Source: Bradyrhizobium sp. CCBAU 53340
GTDB taxonomy: Bacteria > Pseudomonadota > Alphaproteobacteria > Rhizobiales > Xanthobacteraceae
Length of the DNA stretch: 64,000 nt
Direction of reading: 5' to 3'
Assembly (NCBI RefSeq): GCF_015291645.1
Contig: NZ_CP030055.1
Location: 4,712,001 to 4,776,000 of the forward strand
Part shown: positions 1 through 8,081 of the stretch, piece after piece
Position numbering within the stretch: the stretch's first letter is position 1
Layout of the letters: the number at the start of each line of letters is the position of its first letter
Translations under genes and position numbers: made by a program
Notes under the pieces: model-generated
The model's database searches: none
The model's input: only the letters and a program-made list of their open reading frames with translations
Told to the model about the DNA's origin: nothing

Positions 1-53
1 GTGATCCCTCCGGCATACCGGGCAAAGAGTTGAGGCAATTGACGGTGGATTAA

Positions 54-73
54 TATCTGACTAGAGTCAGATA
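54..73. promoter_or_regulatory. Perfect palindrome abutting the marR-gnat start codon; likely operator
   Basis: The sequence TATCTGACTAGAGTCAGATA is a perfect inverted repeat with 9-bp arms around AG. It ends at the base before the ATG at 74. A candidate promoter TTGACG (39-44), 17-bp spacer, TAGAGT (62-67) has its -10 inside the palindrome and would start transcription at or next to the ATG. A MarR-type protein bound here would block its own gene. The symmetry is directly visible; its role as operator is inferred. Confidence 0.7.
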
Positions 74-946
74 ATGCTCGATCCGGTCTCCCGCGTCCGC
101 CGCTTCAACCGTGCCGTGACCACCGCTGTTGGTGCGCTCGACACGTCCTTCCTCGGGCGCGGGCGCCCGCTGGGAGCGGCGCGCGTGCTCAATGCGATCG
201 GACACGGGCGGTCGGATGTCGGCGAGATCCGCGACTATCTCGGCCTCGATTCCGGACTGATGAGCCGGCTGTTACGCAGCCTGGAGGATGAAGGCCTGAT
301 CGAGACGCATGCGCATGAGAACGATGCGCGGCGTCGCGTCGCCAGCCTGACGCGCGCGGGCAAGCGCGAGTTCGCTGCCTACGAAGCGCTGTCGAACACG
401 CAGGCCGAAGGTTTCCTCGCCCGCAACTCGCAACGCGAGGCGATGCTCGCGGCGATGGATCTGATTGCGTCGGCGCTGACACGTGATCGAACTGCACTCG
501 TCGAGGTGGATCCGCGCAGCGACGAGGCGCGCTATTGCTTGGCTGAGTACTACGCCGAGCTCGGCCGTCGCTTCAGGCAGGGTTTCGACGTGTCACTGTC
601 GCGCGATCCCGATGCCAAGGACATGCGCCGGCCGCGCGGCTGCTTCATCGTCGCGATGTCGGACACGCTGCCGATCGGTTGCGTCGGGCTGAAGGGGACC
701 GATTACGGCTATGCCGAGATCAAGCGGTTGTGGGTCGCGCCGGCCGCGCGCGGCCTGGGTCTTGGCCGGCTCTTGATGGACGCAACCGAGGCTGCCGCGC
801 GTGAGCTCGGCATCCCCCTGTTGCGGCTCGACACCAACAGCTCACTGCCGGAGGCTGGCCAGCTCTACCGCACCACCGGCTGGCGCGAGATCCCGCGCTT
901 CAACGACGACCCCTACCCGGATCTGTTCTTCGAAAAATCGCTGTGA
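74..946 (+). CDS. MarR-type winged-helix / GNAT N-acetyltransferase fusion protein
   Basis: This 290-residue protein has two domains. Residues about 25-140 form a MarR-like winged helix, with the LGLDSGLMSRLLRSLEDEGL recognition segment and a wing that includes HENDARRR. Residues about 145-285 form a GNAT acetyltransferase with the acetyl-CoA loop RGLGLGR at about 226-232 and the downstream LDTNSSLPEA strand/helix. Such fusions are a known family in which the GNAT part probably acetylates or senses a small molecule; the substrate is unknown. No Shine-Dalgarno precedes the ATG, and a palindrome touches it, so the gene is probably autoregulated and possibly leaderless. The next gene lies 55 bp downstream on the same strand. 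Confidence 0.9.
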   Translation: MLDPVSRVRRFNRAVTTAVGALDTSFLGRGRPLGAARVLNAIGHGRSDVGEIRDYLGLDSGLMSRLLRSLEDEGLIETHAHENDARRRVASLTRAGKREFAAYEALSNTQAEGFLARNSQREAMLAAMDLIASALTRDRTALVEVDPRSDEARYCLAEYYAELGRRFRQGFDVSLSRDPDAKDMRRPRGCFIVAMSDTLPIGCVGLKGTDYGYAEIKRLWVAPAARGLGLGRLLMDATEAAARELGIPLLRLDTNSSLPEAGQLYRTTGWREIPRFNDDPYPDLFFEKSL

Positions 947-1001
947 GCGATGCGCCGATTGCTCTGCTCCCGCGTTAGCCCGGAGCCGCCGGAGCATCGC
1001 C

Positions 1002-1388
1002 GTGACGCCAGCCGAACTCGCCAATCTCTATCGCAACTACATCGCCTGCCTGAACCGGCAGGATTGGGCAGCGCTGGGGCAGTTCGTCGACGAAGAGGTC
1101 GTCCACAATTCGCGGCCGCTCGGGCTCTCCGGCTATCGCGCGATGCTGGAGCAGGATTTTCGCGAGATTCCGGATTTGCAATTCAACATCGAGCTGCTGA
1201 TCTCCGAGCCGCCGCAAATTGCCGCGCGGCTCAAATTTGATTGCACGCCGATCGGGACGTTTCTCGGGCTTGCCGTCGACGGCAAACGCGTGTCCTTCTG
1301 CGAAAACGTGTTCTACGCATTCCGCGACGGCAAGATCCGGGAAGTCCGGTCCGTCATCGACAAGGCGGCGATCGAGGCGCAGCTCTGA
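1002..1388 (+). CDS. SnoaL/NTF2-like fold protein (ester-cyclase type)
   Basis: A 128-residue alpha+beta-barrel protein of the SnoaL/ester-cyclase type. It opens with the typical helix ELANLYRNYIACLNRQDW, followed by FVDEEVVHN, RAMLEQDFREIPDLQF and a C-terminal strand KIREVRSVIDKAAIE. I start it at GTG 1002, which follows GGAG at about 990 and begins the conserved domain; the open frame further upstream is only a shadow of the preceding gene. Members include polyketide cyclases and stress-related proteins, but nothing here points to a substrate. It could be co-transcribed with the MarR-GNAT gene. Confidence 0.8.
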   Translation: MTPAELANLYRNYIACLNRQDWAALGQFVDEEVVHNSRPLGLSGYRAMLEQDFREIPDLQFNIELLISEPPQIAARLKFDCTPIGTFLGLAVDGKRVSFCENVFYAFRDGKIREVRSVIDKAAIEAQL

Positions 1389-1407
1389 GGGCTGCGCCTC
1401 GATCCAT

Positions 1408-2634
1408 TCACGCTGCCACCGGCGCCGGTGCGGGCTCGCCTTGCGGCTTCGGGAACGGACGGAACGTCATCGCCATCAGGAACGCGCCAAGGCCCATCGC
1501 CCAGGAGCCGATATAGAGCCAGGCGTAGCTGGAGAACGCGTCGTAGATCATGCCGCCGGCGAGCGGGCCGGTCGCCATGCCGAGACTGCCGGCCATCGCG
1601 GTGCCGCCGATCACGGTGCCCATCATGCGCAGCGGAAAGTTTTCGCGGATGATCACGGCGTAGAGCGGCATGGTGCCGGCATAGATGAAGCCGAACACCA
1701 TCGCGACCGCATAGAACGTCGTGAGCTGGTGGGCAAAGACATAAGCGAGCGCGCCGAAGGCTTGCGCGAACAGGCCCGAGACCAGCACGCGCTTGGCCCC
1801 TAAACGATCGCCCATCAGGCCGAAGGCGATGCGGCCGCCGAGGCCGGCGAGGCCCTCGACGCTGTAGATCGTCACCGCCGAGATCAGCGGGATGCCGCAG
1901 CTCACGGCATAGCTGACGGTGTGGATGATCGGGCCCGAATGGGTGGCGCAGCAGAAGAAATTGGTGGCGAGCAGGATCAGGAATTGCGGCGAGCGCAGGG
2001 CCTCGCTGCGCGACATCTCGGCTTGCGCGCCGCCCTCGCCTGCAGCCGCCGTTGGCGGATGCGCAAGCGCCGGCGGACGGCGCACCAGCAGCGAGACCGG
2101 GATCATGATGGCGCCGACCACCAGCGCCACGATCTGCATCGATGTGCGCCAGTCATGATGAGACACGAGCCAGGCCGCGAACGGCGACATCGTCATCGGC
2201 GCGACGCCCATGCCGGCCGAGACCAGCGACACCGCGAGGCCGCGATGGGTGTCGAACCAGCCGGTGACGGTCGCCATCATCGGCGCGAAGATCGCAGCAC
2301 AGGAGGCGCCGACCAGAAGGCCGAACACGAACTGGAACACGATCAGCGAGGTGGCATGGCTCGCGGCGAACAGGCTGAGCGCCAGCACGGTCGATCCCGT
2401 CAGCACCACCGGCAGCGGACCGAACTTGTCCGTCAGCGTGCCCCAGATCATGCTGCTGAAGGCCATCGCCAGGAAGCCGATCGTCATGGCGCTGGAGATG
2501 CCGGTTACCGACCAACCGGTGTCCTTGGTGATCGGCTGCAGGAACACCGGCAGCGAAAACATGCCGCCGATGGCGACGCAGCCGAGCAGGCCGCCGGCGG
2601 CGACGATCACCCAGCGATATCTGGAAGCAGTCAT
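1408..2634 (-). CDS. MFS transporter (12-TM, monocarboxylate/OFA-like)
   Basis: A 408-residue major facilitator with about twelve hydrophobic segments. The first starts at residue 8 (WVIVAAGGLLGCVAIGG), and the loop 2-3 motif is present as GTLTDKFGP at about residues 64-72. Helices 4-5 have the glycine-rich pattern SLVSAGMGVAP, and the second half repeats the motif as GLMGDRLGAKR. The sequence style resembles the oxalate/formate and monocarboxylate antiporter branches, which makes an organic-acid substrate plausible but unproven. It is convergent with the SnoaL-like gene (19 bp between stops). No regulator is directly attached. Confidence 0.88.
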   Translation of the reverse strand: MTASRYRWVIVAAGGLLGCVAIGGMFSLPVFLQPITKDTGWSVTGISSAMTIGFLAMAFSSMIWGTLTDKFGPLPVVLTGSTVLALSLFAASHATSLIVFQFVFGLLVGASCAAIFAPMMATVTGWFDTHRGLAVSLVSAGMGVAPMTMSPFAAWLVSHHDWRTSMQIVALVVGAIMIPVSLLVRRPPALAHPPTAAAGEGGAQAEMSRSEALRSPQFLILLATNFFCCATHSGPIIHTVSYAVSCGIPLISAVTIYSVEGLAGLGGRIAFGLMGDRLGAKRVLVSGLFAQAFGALAYVFAHQLTTFYAVAMVFGFIYAGTMPLYAVIIRENFPLRMMGTVIGGTAMAGSLGMATGPLAGGMIYDAFSSYAWLYIGSWAMGLGAFLMAMTFRPFPKPQGEPAPAPVAA

Positions 2635-2925
2635 TTGTGTCTCCCGTCAGGTCTGTCTGGGTAAAAGACGAATGGGAACACGGCCAGCCGACAAATCTCA
2701 GATCATTTTGCCACAAGCTTTCCGCCTGCCAACAGGACAATCCGAAAACAACCCCATGCACAGTAGCCGAGCGCTGCCCGATCAATGACTTACGAGGCGA
2801 ATGCCGTGCGACGTCAGAAAGCGGTTTGACTCGTCGGGCAAAACACCGGCACAATGCCATCATCCCCGCCCATCCAGTTCCCGTCTCCGGCCCTGACAGG
2901 CAAGCGTCCATCGCTCGCGCTGAGG

Positions 2926-3582
2926 TCACGCGTTGTCTTGCCGTCGACGCCGCGCGGCCGGTCGCGTTTGGGACAGGCCGCCCGCGGCCGAGGAGACAAG
3001 GGGATTTCGCGCGGGGGTCCCCGAGAGGGCGTTCATCGTGACCTCGATCAGGAACGCTTCAATCTCGTCCGCTGGAATTGACGATCTTGCATCGACCCAC
3101 CAGGCGAGAACCTGGACCAGGGCCCCGGTCACATAGTGACTGGCGGCATCGCCTCGCCAATCGGTGTAACGGAACCGCGCCAGGTCCTCCGCGACGAGTT
3201 CGTGGACCATCGTCCGGAAGCGCGCTTGCACGACGACACCGCTCCGCCGGCCGACGATGGCCCGGAACAGCCGTCGCTGCTCGCCAATGTGATCGATCAG
3301 ACCGCGCGCGAACGGAAGCATCTTGACGTCGTGCATCCTGGCTGCGGCCTGTCGGCGCAGCTCGTCGCTGAGATCGCCGAGGCCGCCATCCAGCAGATCC
3401 TCCTTGCTCTGGAAATACGTGTAGAACGTCGAGCGTCCGACATTGGCGCGCTCGCAGACTTCCAGCACGCTCAATTCGTCGAACCCCCTCTCCACCAGCA
3501 GGCTGAGGAATGCCTCGTTCAGCGCCCGCCGGGTGCGAAGGGTACGGCGATCATGCTGATTCCTGGTCCCATGCTTCTTCAT
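2926..3582 (-). CDS. TetR/AcrR-family transcriptional regulator
   Basis: I start this protein at the ATG at 3582 (MKKHGTRNQHDRRTLRTRRA, 218 residues), because the open frame further upstream encodes repeated LDTC stretches created by repeated promoter DNA. The N-terminal TetR helix-turn-helix is clear: ALNEAFLSLLVERGFDELSV then CERANVGRSTFYTYFQSKEDL. The C-terminal ligand domain ends in a basic, Arg-rich tail. Two symmetric sites (3615-3630 and 3663-3672) lie just upstream, between this gene and the divergent DUF2141 gene, so it probably controls itself and possibly that gene. Confidence 0.87.
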   Translation of the reverse strand: MKKHGTRNQHDRRTLRTRRALNEAFLSLLVERGFDELSVLEVCERANVGRSTFYTYFQSKEDLLDGGLGDLSDELRRQAAARMHDVKMLPFARGLIDHIGEQRRLFRAIVGRRSGVVVQARFRTMVHELVAEDLARFRYTDWRGDAASHYVTGALVQVLAWWVDARSSIPADEIEAFLIEVTMNALSGTPARNPLVSSAAGGLSQTRPAARRRRQDNA

Positions 3583-3614
3583 CGTCTTCCGAACCCGGAC
3601 AGTAACCTCACAAG

Positions 3615-3630
3615 TGTCCAATAGCGGACA
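3615..3630. promoter_or_regulatory. Candidate TetR operator TGTCC-N6-GGACA
   Basis: A perfect inverted repeat (TGTCCAATAGCGGACA) located 33 bp upstream of the TetR ATG. Its half-site TGTCC recurs in the second palindrome at 3663-3672. Position and repetition suggest autoregulation; binding is inferred. Confidence 0.5.
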
Positions 3631-3662
3631 GGACGCGCTCTCGTGCACTTCCTCCAGAACTG

Positions 3663-3672
3663 GACACGTGTC
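3663..3672. promoter_or_regulatory. Second candidate TetR site, GACACGTGTC
   Basis: A perfect 10-bp palindrome followed by TAATAC (3674-3679), which could be the -10 of the DUF2141 gene. The 11-bp stretches GTGTCCAATA (3614-3623) and GTGTCTAATA (3668-3677) are near-identical direct repeats, so both sites share one motif. Confidence 0.45.
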
Positions 3673-3756
3673 TAATACTGAACGCGCGGCCAATAGGCCA
3701 GCGGGGTGCTGCGCTGCATGCGCGGTTTCGGGCGTTCAAATCCGGGGATTTTTTTG

Positions 3757-4197
3757 ATGGCAAGAGCCGCTTCAGCCCTGTTGGCAGCTATGTTGCTGGC
3801 TCCAACCGCGCTCCAGCCTTCGCTTGCTGGCGATACCGAGAGCCTGTCGGTTCGAGCCACAGGCTTTTCCAATTCGCGCGGCCATGCCGTCGCGAAGCTG
3901 TTTGGTCCCGGCGACACCGTGACAGGGCGGGGACGATGGCAGGTCAGCGCAACCATCGCGCGCGGCGTCGCGACGTTCGAGTTCGGCCGAATGCCCTCTG
4001 GCGACTATGCCGCCGTCGTATTCCATGACGAGAACGACAACGCCGTCATCGACCACAATGTACTGGGCGTGCCGAGCGAGGCACTTGGATTCTCGAACGG
4101 CTTCAGGCTCGGACTGACCTCGGGAATGCCGACCTTCGAGAAGCTGCGCTTCAGGCATGGGGCTCGGCCTGAGGTCATCGACATTACCGTGCAATAA
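3757..4197 (+). CDS. Secreted DUF2141 domain protein
   Basis: A 146-residue protein with a signal peptide (MARAASALLAAMLLAPTA, cleavage near SLAG) and a DUF2141 beta-sandwich. The family signature is GDYAAVVFHDENDNAVID followed by LGVPSEALGFSNGF. GGGGA lies 8 nt before the ATG at 3757, so I prefer it to GTG 3706 or ATG 3718. DUF2141 proteins are exported to the periplasm or surface and their function is not established. The divergent TetR gene may regulate it, and the frameshifted membrane gene follows after 17 bp. Confidence 0.85.
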   Translation: MARAASALLAAMLLAPTALQPSLAGDTESLSVRATGFSNSRGHAVAKLFGPGDTVTGRGRWQVSATIARGVATFEFGRMPSGDYAAVVFHDENDNAVIDHNVLGVPSEALGFSNGFRLGLTSGMPTFEKLRFRHGARPEVIDITVQ

Positions 4198-4214
4198 TCG
4201 GAAAGTTGTGTTCC

Positions 4215-4815
4215 ATGCTCTCGATGCTGAAGCCGCACGCAGGCAGCGCAAATGCTGGGATTGCGGCCACCGCGCTGGCGGTCTCTGCCCTGGCGACGAT
4301 CATCCTCACGCACACGGCAGAGGCGCTGTCGCCGTTGCGCATCCTCACCTTGGCGCTCACGACATTTGCCTTGTGGGCATTCGGTGACGAAATGGGACTG
4401 CGCAAACCGCTCAATCGGGCCGGCTTTGTGTGCTTCTCGTTCTCGGTTGGCGCCAAGTTCAGTGGCTCCAGGGATGGATGGTCGATACCTCCTGGCCTAC
4501 TCCGCATTGCTGATGGCTTCGATGCTGTTCTGGTCGGTCGCGTTCCTGCACCGTCCCGCGATCCCGAAGACGCTTGGAGCGATCGGCGTCGGCGCCAGCC
4601 TGGCGACGATCCTGGTTGTGGTGGTCGGACATGTCGTGATCGGCGTCGCCGCGCTTTTCGGACTGCAATCCTTGCTGGGCGCGTCGGCCGGCGCGGGGCT
4701 GGCCGACCTGACCTTCGTGAACTTCGTCGAACGGCTGTTTGCAGCCTGGTCAGGCGCCGCCTCCTGGTTACTCTGGCGTGGATACATCAGGGACGTCGCG
4801 ACCCCAGTCATCTGA
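4215..4815 (+). pseudogene. Membrane protein gene broken by a frameshift near 4455-4475
   Basis: The frame starting at ATG 4215 (GGAAAG 9 nt upstream) encodes two hydrophobic segments (GIAATALAVSALATIIL; LRILTLALTTFALWAF) and then loses membrane character after about 4455. From about 4460 the +1 frame encodes MDGRYLLAYSALLMASMLFW, VGASLATILVVVVGHVVIGVAAL and SGAASWLLWRG, ending at 4815. Together they would make a protein of about 200 residues with five membrane segments and no recognised family. One extra base explains the break. It could be a true pseudogene, a sequencing error, or two short membrane proteins (the second starting at ATG 4474). Confidence 0.6.
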
Positions 4816-4911
4816 GGATGAGCATTGAGCAAGCGCGCGTGCAGTTCTGAGTGAAGCTGCCGCTGCGAAGAATAGGATGCGTCACGCCCCGGCGAATGGT
4901 AGGAGCCTCAA

Positions 4912-5409
4912 ATGACCATCCGCCCCATCGTCCGCTATCCCGACCGCCGGCTTGCGATGCCGGCCCGGCCCGTCACCGCCTTCGACGACGGCCTGCGCGA
5001 GCTGGCGGCCGATTTGCTGGAGACCATGCGCGCCGCACCCGGGATCGGCATCACGGCGCCGCATATCGGCGTGCCGTTGCGGCTGGTCGTGCTCGAGCTC
5101 GATCCCAAGGTGGGGCCCCAGACCTACGTCAACCCCGAGATCGAATGGGCTTCACCCGAGATGATCCTGCACAAGGAAGGCAGCGTCTCGATGCCCGGCG
5201 TCACCGACGAGGTGCAACGCCACGCCCGCGTGCGGATCAGCTATCAGGATCTCGACGGCACCACGCAAAGCGAGGAGTCCGAGGCCTTGCGCGCCGTCTG
5301 CCATCAGCACGAGATCGACCAGCTCGACGGGATGTTCTGGATCCAGCGGCTGTCACGGCTCAAGCGCGAGCGGCTGGTGAAGAAGTTCGAGAAGCTTTCG
5401 CGGGCGTGA
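4912..5409 (+). CDS. Peptide deformylase-like protein with altered metal site
   Basis: A 165-residue protein that follows the deformylase fold along its length but has changed catalytic motifs. Motif I reads G44-I-G-I-T-A-P-H51, where active enzymes have a Gln at the last position. Motif II reads E89-G-S-V-S instead of EGCLS, so the metal-binding Cys is Ser91. Motif III reads H133-E-I-D-Q137 instead of HEXDH, so the second metal His is Gln. Only one of three metal ligands remains. Real deformylases remove formyl from nascent N-termini; this paralogue is probably inactive in that reaction or repurposed. The start follows GGTAGGAG. Confidence 0.88.
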   Translation: MTIRPIVRYPDRRLAMPARPVTAFDDGLRELAADLLETMRAAPGIGITAPHIGVPLRLVVLELDPKVGPQTYVNPEIEWASPEMILHKEGSVSMPGVTDEVQRHARVRISYQDLDGTTQSEESEALRAVCHQHEIDQLDGMFWIQRLSRLKRERLVKKFEKLSRA

Positions 5410-5450
5410 CCGATTTTCCGGGTTGAACGATCTATCCGCGGGCTCGCTCA

Positions 5451-5472
5451 CCTCTCCCGCTTGCGGGAGAGG
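5451..5472. repeat. Palindromic repeat, family D (short copy)
   Basis: CCTCTCCCGC, TT, GCGGGAGAGG: perfect 10-bp arms between the convergent deformylase-like and AraC genes. It shares the CTCTCCC/GGGAGAG core with the larger element at 39790-39926 and could also end transcription from either side. Confidence 0.75.
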
Positions 5473-5518
5473 GAGCGCACCGCCGACGACGCGGTACACC
5501 AACCTGATCGGCTCAACG

Positions 5519-6400
5519 CTACTTCAGCGGCAGGAACAGCTCCGCGACCGTCTCATGCTCCGGCACCTCGGGGAAGAAGCTCAGCCGCTGGCAATAGATC
5601 GGGAAGTCGCGCGCTTCCTCGCCGCTGGCCGGAAGCCAGTCACGGTAAAGAAACAGCGCGGCGGGCTCGAGATTGTCGGTATAGCCTGTCACGCGCAGCA
5701 CGGCGCAGCGTCCGCCGGGGATCTCGCCGGCCTTGACCTCTTCGCCGCTCGCCGCGATCGGCTGGTCAGTGCCGACACAGAGATCCACGCTGTAATCGGC
5801 TGGCGACGCAGGCCGTCGCTCCGAGCGCCAGACCGTGAAGGTCGGATGGTTGCTGGGGTGCAGGCCGGCCGCCTTGCGCCAGGCGACGAAGCGCTGGATG
5901 GTTGCAGGAAGCGTCGTCGGGCTGCCGCGATGCTCCATGATCGCGACCTTGGTGGTCGGCACATTGCGGATCGTCACGTCGTCATTGGTCAAACTTGTCT
6001 GCATGAGCTTGCTCCTCGCATCTTCGAGAGGCCCGAAGGCCGCAAGCCACGGCTCCCAATCGGGAGATTTCCGGAACGACGACGGCGATTGCCCGAACCG
6101 TTGCCGAAAGGCACGGGCGAAGGCATCGGGCGCCTCGTAGCCGGCATCCATCGCGATCTCCGTGACAGGTTCATCGTCTCTGTACGCCAGCCTGTACGAA
6201 GCGCGCTTCATGCGGGCGAGCTGGACATAACGATGCACCGACAAGCCGAAAGTCGCGGTGAACTGCCGGTGGAAATGGAATTTCGAGAAGGCCGCAACAG
6301 AGCTCAAGCTGTCCAGGTCCAGATCCGCGTCGAGATGCCGGTCGATATGATCCAGCACCCGCCGCATCCGGGCCTGATAGTTTTGCAGTGCCGCCGTCAT
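5519..6400 (-). CDS. AraC-family regulator with GyrI-like effector domain
   Basis: A 293-residue regulator. Residues about 8-110 carry two AraC-type helix-turn-helices (LDSLSSVAAFSKFHFHRQF; PVTEIAMDAGYEAPDAFARA FRQRFG pattern). Residues about 135-293 form a GyrI-like/SOUL-type small-molecule binding domain (VTIRNVPTTKVAIMEHRG at its start, FPEVPEHETVAELFLPL at its end). DNA-binding domain first and ligand domain second matches the Rob/SoxS-GyrI architecture, in which the second domain binds hydrophobic compounds. Target genes are unknown; the serine hydrolase upstream on the same strand is one candidate. Confidence 0.9.
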   Translation of the reverse strand: MTAALQNYQARMRRVLDHIDRHLDADLDLDSLSSVAAFSKFHFHRQFTATFGLSVHRYVQLARMKRASYRLAYRDDEPVTEIAMDAGYEAPDAFARAFRQRFGQSPSSFRKSPDWEPWLAAFGPLEDARSKLMQTSLTNDDVTIRNVPTTKVAIMEHRGSPTTLPATIQRFVAWRKAAGLHPSNHPTFTVWRSERRPASPADYSVDLCVGTDQPIAASGEEVKAGEIPGGRCAVLRVTGYTDNLEPAALFLYRDWLPASGEEARDFPIYCQRLSFFPEVPEHETVAELFLPLK

Positions 6401-6475
6401 CGTCGCTCCTCCGTGGCGGCTTGAGTTAGGCCGGGATGGCCGCGAAGCGCTCGACCGATCTTGCGGTTTGGGGCA

Positions 6476-6582
6476 CTGTCGTCGCCCGGCTTGACCGGGC
6501 GACCCAGTACGCCGCGGCCCCTCGATTCAATCACAACCGCCTCTGGAATACTGGATCGCCCGATTAAATCGGGCGATGACAG
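6476..6582. repeat. Palindromic repeat, family A, copy 1
   Basis: An imperfect 107-bp inverted structure with outer arms CTGTCGTCGCCCG and CGGGCGATGACAG. Each end is itself a hairpin (CGCCCGG/CCGGGCG and CGCCCGAT/ATCGGGCG). It lies between the serine hydrolase and AraC genes. Copies 2 and 3 are at 23912-24016 and 31824-31926. Confidence 0.85.
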
Positions 6583-6599
6583 CGCGTGTATGGCGCAGC

Positions 6600-7847
6600 C
6601 TACCCGCCCGCCATCAGTTCCTTTGCCAGCGCCATATAGGCCGGCAGCGTCACGGGATCGTTGGCGGCATTGCCGGCGACAGGATGCGAGGCGTAGCGCG
6701 CGATCACCAGCTCGGCTCTGGGATCGATATAGATGCCCTGGCCGTGCACGCCGCGCGCCATGTAGGCGCCGTGTTCGTTGTGCGTGACCCACCATTGGTT
6801 GCGGTAGGACGCGCCAGGGAGCGTGGCGTAGCCGGCCGGCTTGAATTTTTGGGGATCGCCGCCGCGGGCGATGTCTTCGACCACCTGTGACGGCACGATC
6901 TGGCGGCCGTTGAAGCGGCCGTGATTGCGGATGGTCTCGCCGAAGCGGGCGAGATCGCGCAAAGTTGTCGAGAGCCCGCCACCGCCGCTCTCGGTGCCGA
7001 TACGGTCGACGTGATAATGCGCGTCTTCCTCCGCTCCCATCGGCTGCCAGATCCGCTCGGACATCAGATCGGACAGCGTCATGCCGCTGGCGCGCCTGAC
7101 GATCCAGGCCAGCACGTCGGAATTGACGGTCTTGTAGGAAAACGCCTTGCCGTGCTCGCCCTGCTTCTTCTGCGCGATCAGGAAATCGAAGATGGTGGTG
7201 GCGCCCTCATAGCCGGGCGGGATCGGCGCCATGCCGTTGGCGCGACGCAAGTCCCATACGGCGGAGTTCCTGTCGGTATAAACTTCGGTGTATTCGAGAC
7301 CCGTGGTCATATCCATGGCCTCGTGCACGCGCGCATCGCCGAACGCGCTCGTCTTCAGTTCGGGCACATAGTCCGTCACCGGCGCCTGCGGATCAATCTT
7401 GCCCTCCGCAATCAAGATGCCGGCGAGCGTGCCGGTGAACGACTTCGTCACCGACATCGCGATATGCGGCTTGTGCGGCTTCAACGCACCGAAATAACGC
7501 TCATAGATCAGCCTGCCCCGATGCAGCACCGCGATGCCGTCGGCATACGCCTCCTCCAGCATCTGAGCGAACGTCATGCGCCGCCCGTCCATCGTGGTCG
7601 AAGTGACCGCACCGATGTCCTGTTCCGCGCGCGGCAGCGGCGACGCCGGCCCCGCCCCGCGCCAGACGTTCACCGTCGGCACCAGCCGGCGGATGTTGCT
7701 CCAGGCCCAGCGCAGCTCGGGGAAATTGCGGAACGAGCCGTCCTGGAAGGTGATGGTGCGGTCGGGGGATGGTGGAAAGCCGCGCATCCAGCCGAGGGTT
7801 TCGGGGTCGGTTTCGGTCGCTATGGCAGGTGCTTGGCTTGCGGACAT
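6600..7847 (-). CDS. Serine hydrolase, beta-lactamase/esterase (6-aminohexanoate-dimer hydrolase-like) family
   Basis: This 415-residue protein starts at ATG 7847, 8 nt after GGAG; the upstream frame looks non-coding. The catalytic SxxK motif is SVTK in HIAMSVTKSFTGTL, preceded by the strand ADGIAVLHRGRLIYERYFG. A YKTVNSDVL segment occupies the place of the Tyr motif, and GVHGQGIYIDPRAELVIARYASHP is the usual C-terminal region. The family includes EstB-type esterases and nylon-oligomer hydrolases. No signal peptide is visible, so it is probably cytoplasmic. It is divergent from the VOC gene. Confidence 0.87.
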   Translation of the reverse strand: MSASQAPAIATETDPETLGWMRGFPPSPDRTITFQDGSFRNFPELRWAWSNIRRLVPTVNVWRGAGPASPLPRAEQDIGAVTSTTMDGRRMTFAQMLEEAYADGIAVLHRGRLIYERYFGALKPHKPHIAMSVTKSFTGTLAGILIAEGKIDPQAPVTDYVPELKTSAFGDARVHEAMDMTTGLEYTEVYTDRNSAVWDLRRANGMAPIPPGYEGATTIFDFLIAQKKQGEHGKAFSYKTVNSDVLAWIVRRASGMTLSDLMSERIWQPMGAEEDAHYHVDRIGTESGGGGLSTTLRDLARFGETIRNHGRFNGRQIVPSQVVEDIARGGDPQKFKPAGYATLPGASYRNQWWVTHNEHGAYMARGVHGQGIYIDPRAELVIARYASHPVAGNAANDPVTLPAYMALAKELMAGG

Positions 7848-8081
7848 GCGGACGGGCTCCGGAGGCGGCGATGCGGAAGTCGTATCATGACCGGGCGTGA
7901 CACACATCCGACGCAAGCGCGGGCCAGCCGCGCAACAATCGGGTCCGGGGCAATTCATTGAAGGGATCGAGCACGCGCGCGCCGAGTGGCGCACCAGTCA
8001 AAACGGCAATCCGCTTCCATATCTTCAAATACGTTATTATCTTTTGTCAAAACACCGCCTGGTCAACCGAGGCCCCTCGAA

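Noticed and set aside
3583..3693. N-terminal extension of the TetR protein with two LDTC segments
   Set aside because: The segments come from repeated operator-like DNA; the TetR fold begins at ATG 3582.
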